The notes beneath the pieces are model-generated. The model did no database searches, was not told the origin of the DNA, and saw only the letters and a program-made list of their open reading frames with translations. Source: Bacillus sp. M6-12 (GTDB lineage: Bacteria > Bacillota > Bacilli > Bacillales > DSM-1321). Taken from it: DNA of 64,000 nt. The translations under genes were made by a program, and so were the position numbers. Location of the stretch: assembly GCF_002860285.1 (NCBI RefSeq), contig NZ_PGVF01000011.1, forward strand, positions 62,001-126,000, written 5' to 3'. Below, in pieces: positions 38,059 through 46,046 of this stretch (within the stretch, counting starts at the first letter, position 1; every line of letters begins with the position of its first letter).

Positions 38059-39285
38059 ATGAAAGATAATCTTAAAAAAATAAGTCCTATTGCCTGGAAT
38101 ATTATTATCGGTACAATGTTTGGCCGGATGGCAACTTCCATGAGCATCCCGTTCCTGGCGATTTATTTAACCCAGGTAAAGCATGTATCACCCGCTATGA
38201 CAGGGGCCATCGTGGCAGTAAGCTCGTTAGTTGGTGTTTTCTCCAGTTTTTTTGGCGGCTATTTATCCGATAAATACGGCCGAAAAGCGATCCTTATTTT
38301 GTCAGTCTTTCTTTGGGGAGGCGTTTTCATAGGATATGGCATGGCGGAGTCCGTGACGGCCTTTTTTATTGTGAATTCAATGAACGGATTGTGCAAATCG
38401 CTTTTTGAGCCAGCATCCAGAGCACTTTTATCTGATATCACGGAACCAAAAAACCGCCTGCTAATTTTTAATCTGCGTTATACAGCGATAAATGCAGGTG
38501 TTACATTTGGACCGATTATTGGCTTGAAGCTTGGTTCAGCAAATTCAACCTTTACCTTTTTTATCGCCGGGATAATCTATGTATTATACGGCCTTTCTCT
38601 TCTCATCAGCTTAAAGAGCTATAAGCGGCCGATTGTTTCACAGGCTCGCCCTAAGATGGGGGAAGCCTTCGGAATAATAAGAAAGGATGGAGTATTTGCC
38701 CTTACCTTATTAGCAATGATTCTGTCAATTGCCGGTTATTCACAATTCAATTCTACGCTTCCGCAATTTTTCTCTTCCTCCAGCCAATTTGAAGACGGAG
38801 TTTCGTTATTTTCATACCTGCTGGCTTTAAATGCAGTTACGGTTATTGTCTTGCAGTTTCCGCTCGTGCAATTCGGAAAAAAATTCTCGCCGCTGATGTC
38901 CATTTTGGCGGGCAATTTGATTATCAGTCTTAGCTTGCTCGGCTTTGGTATTGCAAAAGGTGCGGTTTCACTGGCATTGATCATTATCATATTTACGATT
39001 GGTGAAGTATTAATGTTTGCCATGACTGATTTATTTATTGATGAAATCGCAAATCCGGACTATAAAGGAACCTATTTTGGAGCAATGGGCTTCAACGGTC
39101 TTGGAAACGTGATCGGTCCTTGGATCGGAGGTATTGTAATTGAACAGTATGGTACTGGTGAACCGCTAATTCTCTTCGGCAGCCTGTGCGCTGTTTCTAT
39201 CCTTGGTGTACCGGCCTTTATCATTGTACATATTGCGCTGAAAAAACGAAAAAGCAGGATGGTTGAAATCAGCCATGGTGCCTAA
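38059..39285 (+). CDS. MFS transporter, twelve helices
   Basis: A 408-residue major facilitator with the loop 2-3 motif GGYLSDKYGRKAIL (about 73-86) and a matching second-half layout. The sequence looks like the drug/H+ antiporter branch (YttB/MdtG type), but the substrate cannot be inferred. It is a single gene with a terminator. Confidence 0.85.
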   Translation: MKDNLKKISPIAWNIIIGTMFGRMATSMSIPFLAIYLTQVKHVSPAMTGAIVAVSSLVGVFSSFFGGYLSDKYGRKAILILSVFLWGGVFIGYGMAESVTAFFIVNSMNGLCKSLFEPASRALLSDITEPKNRLLIFNLRYTAINAGVTFGPIIGLKLGSANSTFTFFIAGIIYVLYGLSLLISLKSYKRPIVSQARPKMGEAFGIIRKDGVFALTLLAMILSIAGYSQFNSTLPQFFSSSSQFEDGVSLFSYLLALNAVTVIVLQFPLVQFGKKFSPLMSILAGNLIISLSLLGFGIAKGAVSLALIIIIFTIGEVLMFAMTDLFIDEIANPDYKGTYFGAMGFNGLGNVIGPWIGGIVIEQYGTGEPLILFGSLCAVSILGVPAFIIVHIALKKRKSRMVEISHGA

Positions 39286-39297
39286 GCAACAATACTT

Positions 39298-39328
39298 AAA
39301 CCCCGTCATCCTTGATGGCAGGGTTTTT
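39298..39328 (+). terminator. Terminator after MFS gene
   Basis: AACCCC-TCATC / GATGG-GGGTT hairpin with T6. Confidence 0.8.
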
Positions 39329-39442
39329 TCTTGTTTAGCATTAAGGATAAGGGCAGCTGATAATTGGTTTAGCCAGAGCCATTTTCGGAGGTTATAAAAA
39401 AATATTTATAGGTCGACCTATGGAATAGCAGATGCTATTAAT

Positions 39443-39590
39443 CATAAACCCCGCCAGAATTTATCCTTAGTCCAATGATAGGTAAGCTTCACTCGAAAAA
39501 CAGGCATATCGGACAATCGGCATGCGTTTGCAGCTCCAAATGGAAAAAATGCTCTGAGACTATTTAAACATAAACCTCGCCAGAATATAT
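39443..39590 (-). repeat. Paired 22-bp direct repeat spanning 148 bp
   Basis: CATAAACCcCGCCAGAATtTAT at 39443-39464 recurs with two changes at 39569-39590, 126 bases apart. A 78-codon minus-strand frame reads through both copies and therefore contains a repeated FWRGL segment, but it has no ribosome binding site and looks non-coding. This stretch of about 500 bases otherwise holds only the MFS terminator and the promoter region of the next gene. It may be a small non-autonomous element. Confidence 0.4.
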
Positions 39591-39787
39591 TTCTTGCCCT
39601 CAGATCGGAAAACTGCCTAGCACAAAAGAATAAGCGTAATAAATCAAAAAGACACGGGAAATATTGCATGTCTATCAAAAGTTTTGCAATCTGCCTAAAT
39701 CTTTACCAAGCAGCCAATTATTGAGGACTGTTTTTACATTGGGGTTCTGTTATCCTAAGTGTTAGCGGAAAAAAAGGGGGTAATACC

Positions 39788-40315
39788 ATGAGAAACACAT
39801 TATTAAGCGTGTTTATGTTCACGCTTGTGCTGCTATCGATGGCCTTCACCTCGCAAAGCTCCAGCCACTTACAAGAAACTGCTGGCTACAACGATAAGAA
39901 GAGCAGCGGTCTTACACATAAAGAAAAGATACCAGCCAAGAGGGCCAAAACAGAAACGATGCATATTACTGCATCTGAAAAGGATTTGCTTTCACGTCTA
40001 GTTCACGCCGAGGCAAAGGGAGAACCATTTGAAGGGAAAGTAGCTGTGGCATCAGTTGTACTGAACCGAATGGAGGCTAAACAGTTTCCTGATTCTGTTT
40101 CAGATGTAGTATATGAGAAAAACCAGTTTTCACCCGTAAGCAACGGCAGTATTCGAAAGCCTGCAGATGAAGAATCAAAACGCGCAGTGGATGAAGCATT
40201 AGAGGATCCGAATAGTGATGCTTTGTATTTTTTTAATCCAGACCTGACTGATGATCGATGGATTAGGACACGGAAAGTAACTGAAATAATAGGTGACCAT
40301 CATTTTGCAATATAG
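39788..40315 (+). CDS. SleB/CwlJ-type cell wall (cortex) hydrolase
   Basis: A 175-residue secreted protein with a signal peptide (about 1-22), a polar linker, and a Hydrolase_2 domain from about 62. The catalytic glutamate is Glu75 in VHAEAKGEP. The domain also shows VAVASVVLNR, NQFSPV and the closing IGDHHFA. Family members (SleB, CwlJ, YkvT) are lytic transglycosylases of spore cortex or vegetative wall. The lack of a peptidoglycan-binding domain is closest to CwlJ/YkvT. AAAAAGGGGG precedes the start; a terminator follows. Confidence 0.9.
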   Translation: MRNTLLSVFMFTLVLLSMAFTSQSSSHLQETAGYNDKKSSGLTHKEKIPAKRAKTETMHITASEKDLLSRLVHAEAKGEPFEGKVAVASVVLNRMEAKQFPDSVSDVVYEKNQFSPVSNGSIRKPADEESKRAVDEALEDPNSDALYFFNPDLTDDRWIRTRKVTEIIGDHHFAI

Positions 40316-40327
40316 ACGAACGGAAAG

Positions 40328-40353
40328 CCCTGTCCTCATACAGGGTTTTTTCT
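40328..40353 (+). terminator. Terminator after cortex hydrolase gene
   Basis: CCCTG / CAGGG hairpin with T6. Confidence 0.8.
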
Positions 40354-40430
40354 TTTGGACCTAAAATTTGTTTCTTTTTTTGGGCGAATGAGTATAATGA
40401 AACTATTCAAATGCAAAGGGAGCGAATCGA

Positions 40431-41081
40431 GTGGCTGATACTCACATATATACAAAAAAGGAAGAACTGGTAAATGCGATTACCCATGGCATTGGTGTGC
40501 TGCTTAGTATAACCGCTCTTGTTAATCTAATTATTTTTTCTTCTAAGGACGGAACTGCATGGCATATTACAACCTTTGTTATTTATGGGGTTTCGATGCT
40601 TCTGCTTTATGCTGCTTCTACCCTGGTACATAGCTTTCCGCCGGGAAGGGCAAAGGATATTTTCGAGATTTTTGATCATGCGGCTATATATATTTTTATA
40701 GCGGGCACCTATACCCCATTTACATTAATCGTCATCAATGGCGCGCTCGGATGGACCTTGCTTGGGATTGTCTGGGGAATAGCATTAGCAGGAGTTGCCT
40801 TTAAAGCATTTTTTGTAAAAAGGTTTCTTTACATTTCTACAATCCTATACATAGCGATGGGCTGGCTGATTGTAATAGCATGGCAGCCGCTTACCGCCAC
40901 ACTTCCGGCAGCAGGAATGTCATTGCTTGTCATTGGCGGAGTGCTTTACACAGGAGGGGCTGTGTTTTATGTATGGCGCGGGTTTCCATTCCATCATGCC
41001 GTTTGGCATTTATTCGTCATCGGCGGCTCGGTTGCCCATTTCTTTGCCATTCTGTTTTATGTACTGCCGATCCAGGTTTAG
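40431..41081 (+). CDS. Hemolysin III family membrane protein
   Basis: A 216-residue, seven-helix protein of the HlyIII/PAQR-like family (YqfA/YplQ group). Conserved histidines fit the metal site: THGIGV (about 17), HSFPPG and FDHAAIY (about 80-90), and HHAVWHLFVIGGSVAHF near the C-terminus. The physiological role is unclear despite the name. GTG 40431 follows GGGAGCGAA. Confidence 0.88.
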   Translation: MADTHIYTKKEELVNAITHGIGVLLSITALVNLIIFSSKDGTAWHITTFVIYGVSMLLLYAASTLVHSFPPGRAKDIFEIFDHAAIYIFIAGTYTPFTLIVINGALGWTLLGIVWGIALAGVAFKAFFVKRFLYISTILYIAMGWLIVIAWQPLTATLPAAGMSLLVIGGVLYTGGAVFYVWRGFPFHHAVWHLFVIGGSVAHFFAILFYVLPIQV

Positions 41082-41278
41082 TACGAATTGAATTGATTGA
41101 TTTACCGTAAGTTCTATGATTTTGGTTTTGGAGAGTAAATGTTTTGGTTAGGAAATTAATTCAATTATTTTGGACAGTTAATGTTCCAGTTTAGACAGTA
41201 AATAATGAAGTTAGCCTCGAAAAGTAAAATAAACATATCAAAACCTGTTCATTTTGAACGGTTCAGATTGTCGACAAA

Positions 41279-41312
41279 CGGGTTCGGAATGGTCTTATTC
41301 CGAACCCGTTTT
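41279..41312 (-). terminator. Strong hairpin at the end of the IS remnant
   Basis: CGGGTTCGGAAT / ATTCCGAACCCG, a 12-bp perfect stem with a 6-base loop. It lies just beyond the transposase tail as read on the minus strand and near the presumed element end. Confidence 0.6.
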
Positions 41313-41323
41313 AGCGATTATTT

Positions 41324-41470
41324 CTATTTGCTTATTTTGAGTGTGAGGACCCCTCTTAGCCTTATTTATTAGGCCATTTCTGGGCCTTGTCATGTCCATT
41401 TTGCCTTCTTCTTCATGTTTATGGCAGCGAAAGTAAGCATCTCTGATTGATCTCGCTGGATAGGATTTTT
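41324..41470 (-). pseudogene. Decayed C-terminus of an IS1182-like transposase
   Basis: Minus-strand translation gives SEMLTFAAINMKKKAKWT, then a stop, then QGPEMA, two stops and RLRGVLTLKISK before the final stop. The MLTFAA-N-KK-W block is the typical C-terminal end of IS1182-family DDE transposases, with nonsense codons where Trp and Tyr are normally found. The upstream portion is lost except for about 12 codons. It is inactive. Confidence 0.6.
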
Positions 41471-41502
41471 TTAAAAAATAGCATCTTCGTCACCTTAATC
41501 AT

Positions 41503-41531
41503 TACCTGTTCATTTTGAACAGGTTTTTTTT
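41503..41531 (+). terminator. Original terminator of the hemolysin III gene region
   Basis: ACCTGTTCA / TGAACAGGT hairpin with T9, now some 420 bases from the gene because of the IS remnant. Confidence 0.75.
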
Positions 41532-41670
41532 TCTGCTTGATGAAGTAACAGTGTTGAGATGGAAATTCGTACAAAAGATCCTTTGCTGTAAACGAAATAG
41601 GGACTGAGAAAGTTTAAATATGCTCATTTTGGAAATATAGAAGATAGGACATCTGAGGGAGGGGAATTAA

Positions 41671-42147
41671 TTGAAAAAAATAACTGCAATCGGTATCATT
41701 CCATTTTCTGCAATGATGTTATTAGCTGGCTGTAATGATAAAGAAGAAGTGAATTCGGCACCCCCAGTGGGTCAGAGTGAAAGCACTGAAAACACAGCCG
41801 GAGAAAAAGAAGCACAAGAAAAGAAAGCGGGCTTTACTTACAAAATTTTCAATCTTGATGCTGAATATGAAAAGGGGAGCTATGAAGTCGAATTTGAAAC
41901 ATTAGATAGTAAGACGGAGGCAAGCATTGATGACGGTCTTGAGAACAAGAAGCTAGAGGGCGACGAAGCAATGCGAAAGCTGAACACCACTTTGAGTAAG
42001 CTGAACATTTCATCAGAAACCCCGGAAAAAGAAGTAATTTCGGAAGTGGTAAAAGCATTCGGGCTGAATGAGAATTATAAAGATATAGAACTCGAAATTC
42101 AATACAGTGATAACAAAACAAAGGAATATCAAGCTAAAGGCAAATAA
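41671..42147 (+). CDS. YusW-like lipoprotein
   Basis: A 158-residue lipoprotein. The signal peptide ends in the lipobox LLAGC (Cys20), followed by an acidic, Glu-rich linker to about 50. The C-terminal 105 residues (KIFNLDAEYEKGSYEVEFE, then YKDIELEIQYSDNKTKEYQAK) fit the YusW-like family of Bacillus exported proteins, whose function is unknown. TTG 41671 is the start, behind GAGGGAGGGG. The gene appears single. Confidence 0.75.
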   Translation: MKKITAIGIIPFSAMMLLAGCNDKEEVNSAPPVGQSESTENTAGEKEAQEKKAGFTYKIFNLDAEYEKGSYEVEFETLDSKTEASIDDGLENKKLEGDEAMRKLNTTLSKLNISSETPEKEVISEVVKAFGLNENYKDIELEIQYSDNKTKEYQAKGK

Positions 42148-42216
42148 TAGGGCAGGCTGCTATTTTCACAACCCGCCATATCTTTTTAAGAGCTCCTAGC
42201 CGGAGCTTTTTATTAT

Positions 42217-43365
42217 TCATTTTTTTAACTGGTAAGAAATGATCATGATGATGGCTGTTAACAAAAAGATGACCATGCCCCCAGTTAAGAAGCCATTTGG
42301 AATAGTGGTGTCCAGCGCACCCAGTATGGTCGAGCCTGCTACTACTCCAAGAGAGAAAAAAGCATAAAGGATACCAAAAGCCTTCCCGCGATTCTCTTTA
42401 CTGGTATAGTCCATGACAGCCGCACTCATGGTAGGGAATAGAAGGGCAAACCCAACGCCATAAAACGCCATTGTTCCAGCCATATTTACTAATGATTCAA
42501 GCTGGCTCAACAGGCATAGGGATATCCCTACGATCATCATTCCAAGTGTCATTGTGCTGCTATTCGAGAATTTCCTAAACAGCCGGTGAAACGGGAAAAT
42601 AAATAATACAATTGCTACGCATCCAAATAAACTTAATAAAATGCCAGCGAGGCTTTGCGGATAATGAAGCTGGGCGATCCTTAAGGGAAGCAGGTAAGCG
42701 AGCGTACCCATAGCAAACAGAAGTGAAAAGGATGCGATAAATGCCTGATTAAGATTCTTATTGGCAAACAACTGCTTTATTTGTTCAAGTCCGTTGTACT
42801 CGTCCTGTTTTTCATTAATAGAACTATGATTTTCCGGCAGTAGGATTCTTGTTAAAACTCCTGTCAGTATAAGCAGAAGGGATAAGATAGCAAAAACATA
42901 GTTAATTCCCAGTTTTGCCGAAACGATGCCCCCAAATGCCGGGCCAATAATAGCTGCCAAACCAATCGCCGCACCCGACCTTGCCATTGATTCTCCTTTT
43001 CCCTTCTTTTCTTCGGCTGCATTTCCCAAATACGTAAAAGCAGCAGGAACCAAAAAGCCGCCGGCCGCACCATGAATCAAACGGACCGATAATAGCTGCA
43101 GAGGATTATCAGCCAGCAAATACAATAACAAAATCAGACCGGTTGCACAAAACCCATAAAATAAAACCTTCCTTGGGCCTATTCTATCGATCAGGATGCC
43201 GGAAATAACATTCCCGCCCATATTTGTAAAAGAATATGTCCCTACAATAAGCCCGGTCATAAGAGATCCTGCTCCCAGATCTTGCGCAAATGGCGACATA
43301 ATGGGAAGCTGTGAAAAAGTGTCCATAAAAGCCGCAAATAAGATAAATAACAAGGAGTAAATCAT
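42217..43365 (-). CDS. MFS transporter
   Basis: A 382-residue, twelve-helix major facilitator with the loop 2-3 motif GILIDRIGPRKVL (about 63-75). ATG 43365 is preferred because GGCAGGTG lies 8 bases upstream; an in-frame GTG three codons earlier overlaps that site. Substrate unknown; it resembles Bacillus sugar or drug exporters. It faces the YusW-like gene tail-to-tail. Confidence 0.82.
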   Translation of the reverse strand: MIYSLLFILFAAFMDTFSQLPIMSPFAQDLGAGSLMTGLIVGTYSFTNMGGNVISGILIDRIGPRKVLFYGFCATGLILLLYLLADNPLQLLSVRLIHGAAGGFLVPAAFTYLGNAAEEKKGKGESMARSGAAIGLAAIIGPAFGGIVSAKLGINYVFAILSLLLILTGVLTRILLPENHSSINEKQDEYNGLEQIKQLFANKNLNQAFIASFSLLFAMGTLAYLLPLRIAQLHYPQSLAGILLSLFGCVAIVLFIFPFHRLFRKFSNSSTMTLGMMIVGISLCLLSQLESLVNMAGTMAFYGVGFALLFPTMSAAVMDYTSKENRGKAFGILYAFFSLGVVAGSTILGALDTTIPNGFLTGGMVIFLLTAIIMIISYQLKK

Positions 43366-43493
43366 ATATAACACCTGCCGATTGTGTTTATACTGGATAT
43401 CTTACCACTTATAGGTAGAAAAACGCAGAAGGAACGGCTATTTTTTATACTATAGAATAATAATTGGATCGATGGCAGGGGGATAAGATATTA

Positions 43494-43512
43494 GTTCTTA
43501 AAAAGTAAGAAC
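43494..43512. promoter_or_regulatory. Inverted repeat upstream of glutaminase
   Basis: GTTCTTA-N5-TAAGAAC lies about 60 bases before the glutaminase start, in a short intergenic region between divergent genes. Size and symmetry fit an operator for a dimeric regulator. The regulator is unknown. Confidence 0.4.
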
Positions 43513-43575
43513 GGAAGAGTTTAAGTTATAACATAATTCAGGCTGATTCTGCACAAACTAGCACAGGTGATGAAA

Positions 43576-44505
43576 ATGCTATGTGAATCAAACAAAGAAT
43601 TGCAGCAGCTTGTGGATGAGGCAAGGGATTATGCCAAGCAAGGGAAAGTAGCTGATTATATTCCGGCCCTTGCAAAAAATAACCGTGATGAATTATCTGC
43701 TGCTATCCAGTATCCGGATGGAAGATGTATTTCAGCTGGGGATGTACATGAAAAAATAACATTGCAAAGTATATCAAAGATTATTAGCCTGGCACTTGTT
43801 TTAATAGACCATGGCGAAGATGCGGTATTTAGAAAAGTCGGCATGGAACCGACTGGTGATCCTTTTAATTCAATTGCAAAGCTTGAGGCAATGAGCGAGG
43901 TCAAACCGCTGAATCCGATGATTAATGCGGGTGCTCTTGCGGTTACTCACTTAATCAAAGGAAATGATGTTGAGGACCGGTTTAGCCGTCTGCTGAATTT
44001 TTCAAGGAAGATTTCAGGTAATTCAAATGTCCATTATTCAGAAGAGGTAGCAGAGTCTGAAATGGAAACGTCCCATCTAAACCGGTCTTTATGCTATTTC
44101 CTGAAACAGCACAAAATTATCGATGAAAACGTAGAAGAGCTTATGGAATTATATACGAAACAATGTGCTATTGAAATGACCTGCTTTGACCTGGCTAGAG
44201 TTGGACTAGTGTTCGCGCTAAACGGAAGGGATCCAGAGACTGGTGATCAGATTATCCCGAAGGAAATTGCGCGAATTTGCAAAACCTTCATGGTGACGTG
44301 CGGAATGTACAACGAAGCAGGCGAATTTGCAATAAAGATCGGAATTCCAGCAAAAAGTGGTGTGTCTGGCGGGATTCTTGGTGCTGTTCCTGGGAAGTAT
44401 GGCATCGGGATTTCAGGCCCTTCACTCAATGAAAAAGGAAACAGCATCGCCGGCTTGAAGCTATTGGAATTGCTCTCCACAAGATATTCATTAAGTATCT
44501 TTTAA
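43576..44505 (+). CDS. glsA: Glutaminase
   Basis: A 309-residue serine-dependent glutaminase that hydrolyses glutamine to glutamate and ammonia. The nucleophile Ser65 and the Lys68 base are in LQSISK, and other conserved blocks are NPMINAGAL and the GVSGGILGAVPGKYGIG loop. ATG 43576 is chosen: AGGTGA lies 5 bases ahead and the resulting length equals that of B. subtilis YlaM (309). Upstream ATG and GTG codons overlap the ribosome binding site. Confidence 0.92.
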   Translation: MLCESNKELQQLVDEARDYAKQGKVADYIPALAKNNRDELSAAIQYPDGRCISAGDVHEKITLQSISKIISLALVLIDHGEDAVFRKVGMEPTGDPFNSIAKLEAMSEVKPLNPMINAGALAVTHLIKGNDVEDRFSRLLNFSRKISGNSNVHYSEEVAESEMETSHLNRSLCYFLKQHKIIDENVEELMELYTKQCAIEMTCFDLARVGLVFALNGRDPETGDQIIPKEIARICKTFMVTCGMYNEAGEFAIKIGIPAKSGVSGGILGAVPGKYGIGISGPSLNEKGNSIAGLKLLELLSTRYSLSIF

Positions 44506-44891
44506 AAAAGCAATTAGAGGACCCTGCTTATTTATTGGCAGGGTCTTTGACTCTGAGAAATTAAATAAAACAGACATCCCGAGAAAAATGAAATAATTTT
44601 TGTGGAAAATAAATTTATTCTGTGAAAATTAGCTGCAATTCCAGGATAATCTGAATAATTCCATAAAAGGCTGTTTTAAAGTTATGGAGGGAAAGTTAAA
44701 CAAGGTGCATTTTGTGAAAATAGAAGGCTAAACACCTCATAGAGACCGTTTAATCAAGTTCCCCTACGCATCTTGGTTTTGGCGTATTTGGTTTTGAACA
44801 TTATCGGTTTTGTTAAAGGATAGAATTTTCCCCCTTTTCTGAATTTTTTAATGTTATTATGTATAATATGTTTATTGCTTAAAGGAATCAG
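44506..44891 (+). terminator. Intergenic region with glutaminase terminator
   Basis: GGACCCTGC / GCAGGGTC hairpin with TTTGA at 44519-44550. The rest (about 340 bases) is AT-rich with repeated GGTTTTG words near 44770-44815 and no gene. The promoter of the EamA gene is probably near 44850-44870 (TATAAT). Confidence 0.75.
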
Positions 44892-45836
44892 GTGAAAACT
44901 TTGCACAATATAAAAGGATATTTAATGGTAATTACGGCAGCTGCACTTTGGGGCTTATCAGGAACAGCAGCGCAAAACTTGTTTCAGGATGCTGGGGTGG
45001 AAATAGATTGGCTGGTTACAGTTAGGCTGATTGTTTCAGGGATAATCTTTTTAGTGATGGCACTGCTCGGAAAGAAGCGGCAGATGGTGTTTGATGTCTT
45101 GAAAAACAAATATTCTATTTTTCAATTTGCTATTTTTGGAGTAATTGGTATGCTGGGCGTTCAATATACTTATTTTGCAGCGATCGATGAAGGAAATGCA
45201 GCTGTTGCTACATTATTACAATATATTGCTCCCATTTTTATTTTGGCTTATTTTTTGATATTTCTTAGGAAGATACCATCTTTGTTTGAAATATTCGCGG
45301 TGTTCCTAACTTTACTGGGGACCTTCCTTCTGCTTACTAATGGATCTGCGGAAAATCTGACAGTTTCGGGCATGGCAGTGACATGGGGGATCATATCAGC
45401 ATTCTCCCTTGCCTTTTATACATTATATTCTGAAAAGCTTGTTAAACAGTTTGACTCCATAATTGTAGTTGGCTGGGGGATGCTGATTGGAGGCGTTGCG
45501 ATTTCTTTCCTTCAATCACCTTTTTCAGTAACCATCAGCAGCTGGGGAATCAAGGAATATTTATTGATTATATTTGTAATTTTATTTGGAACCGTTATCC
45601 CATTTTATCTGTTTATCGATAGCCTTAGGTTTGTTAATTCCAAAATTACTAGCCTGCTATCTTGTACAGAGCCGCTTTCGGCAGTACTTGCCTCTGTTTT
45701 GTGGCTGGGCGTCCCATTCGGTATCTGGCAGGCTGCCGGTACGCTTTGCATTATAGCCATGGTATTTTTATTGACCCTAAAACCTAAAAAATCTGCTGCA
45801 GATGCGGTAAAAAAAGAAGCGGATATTGCCACTTGA
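44892..45836 (+). CDS. EamA/DMT family transporter
   Basis: A 314-residue, ten-helix drug/metabolite transporter made of two EamA repeats (about 8-138 and 153-290). It begins GYLMVITAAALWGLSGTAAQNLF and repeats at AVTWGIISAFSLAFYTLYSEKL. Substrates of this family are metabolites such as amino acids or drugs. Start GTG 44892 (AAGGAA ahead) or TTG 44901 (AGGTGA ahead) cannot be separated. Confidence 0.88.
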   Translation: MKTLHNIKGYLMVITAAALWGLSGTAAQNLFQDAGVEIDWLVTVRLIVSGIIFLVMALLGKKRQMVFDVLKNKYSIFQFAIFGVIGMLGVQYTYFAAIDEGNAAVATLLQYIAPIFILAYFLIFLRKIPSLFEIFAVFLTLLGTFLLLTNGSAENLTVSGMAVTWGIISAFSLAFYTLYSEKLVKQFDSIIVVGWGMLIGGVAISFLQSPFSVTISSWGIKEYLLIIFVILFGTVIPFYLFIDSLRFVNSKITSLLSCTEPLSAVLASVLWLGVPFGIWQAAGTLCIIAMVFLLTLKPKKSAADAVKKEADIAT

Positions 45837-45916
45837 TTAGGCTTCATTAAATAATATAGGCAATTATTCTTATATGTTGTAAAATAAGGATAGTTTAAAT
45901 AAAGGAGGAAATACAT

Positions 45917-45973
45917 ATGCGTAATACAGTCCAAGGATTCCCACACCAAAGAGGAGGAGCTGCAACCTTTTAG
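45917..45973 (+). CDS. Candidate 18-residue leader peptide of the MFS gene
   Basis: ATG 45917 follows AAAGGAGGAAATACAT, an excellent site. The product is MRNTVQGFPHQRGGAATF. Its last codons (CAAAGAGGAGGAGCTGCA) form one arm of a conditional RNA stem upstream of the MFS start. No similarity recognised. A short ORF with a perfect site just before a transporter is the usual form of a ribosome-dependent attenuator. Confidence 0.5.
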   Translation: MRNTVQGFPHQRGGAATF

Positions 45974-46039
45974 GGAATTCTTTAAATAGCTGCACTCCTG
46001 CTCTTCATGACACATTATCTACTATCATGAAATCAGGAG
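45949..46039 (+). promoter_or_regulatory. Possible translational attenuator before the MFS gene
   Basis: Segment 1 (AAGAGGAGGAGCTGCA, 45949-45964) can pair with segment 2 (TGCACTCCTGCTCTT, 45991-46005) in 14 base pairs with one mismatch and one bulge. Segment 2 can instead pair by CTCCTG (45995-46000) with CAGGAG (46034-46039), the ribosome binding site of the transporter. The two pairings exclude each other, and segment 1 lies in the leader ORF. Confidence 0.45.
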
Positions 46040-46046
46040 AGTAAAA

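Larger units (their letters stand above)
41244..41520 (+). repeat. 17-bp direct repeat flanking an IS remnant
   Basis: ACCTGTTCATTTTGAAC occurs at 41244-41260 and again at 41504-41520. The right copy is part of a complete terminator (AACCTGTTCA hairpin with T9), whereas the left copy is broken after GAAC by GGTTCAGATTGTCGAC. The simplest reading is a target duplication made when an insertion sequence entered the terminator of the hemolysin III gene. Confidence 0.55.

Noticed and set aside
39442..39678. 78-codon minus-strand frame
   Set aside because: No ribosome binding site; contains the duplicated 22-bp repeat; kept only as a repeat feature.
41125..41194. Imperfect tandem words TTTTGGAGAGTAAATGTT and TTTTGGACAGTTAATGTT 42 bases apart
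   Set aside because: AT-rich and imperfect; could be chance.
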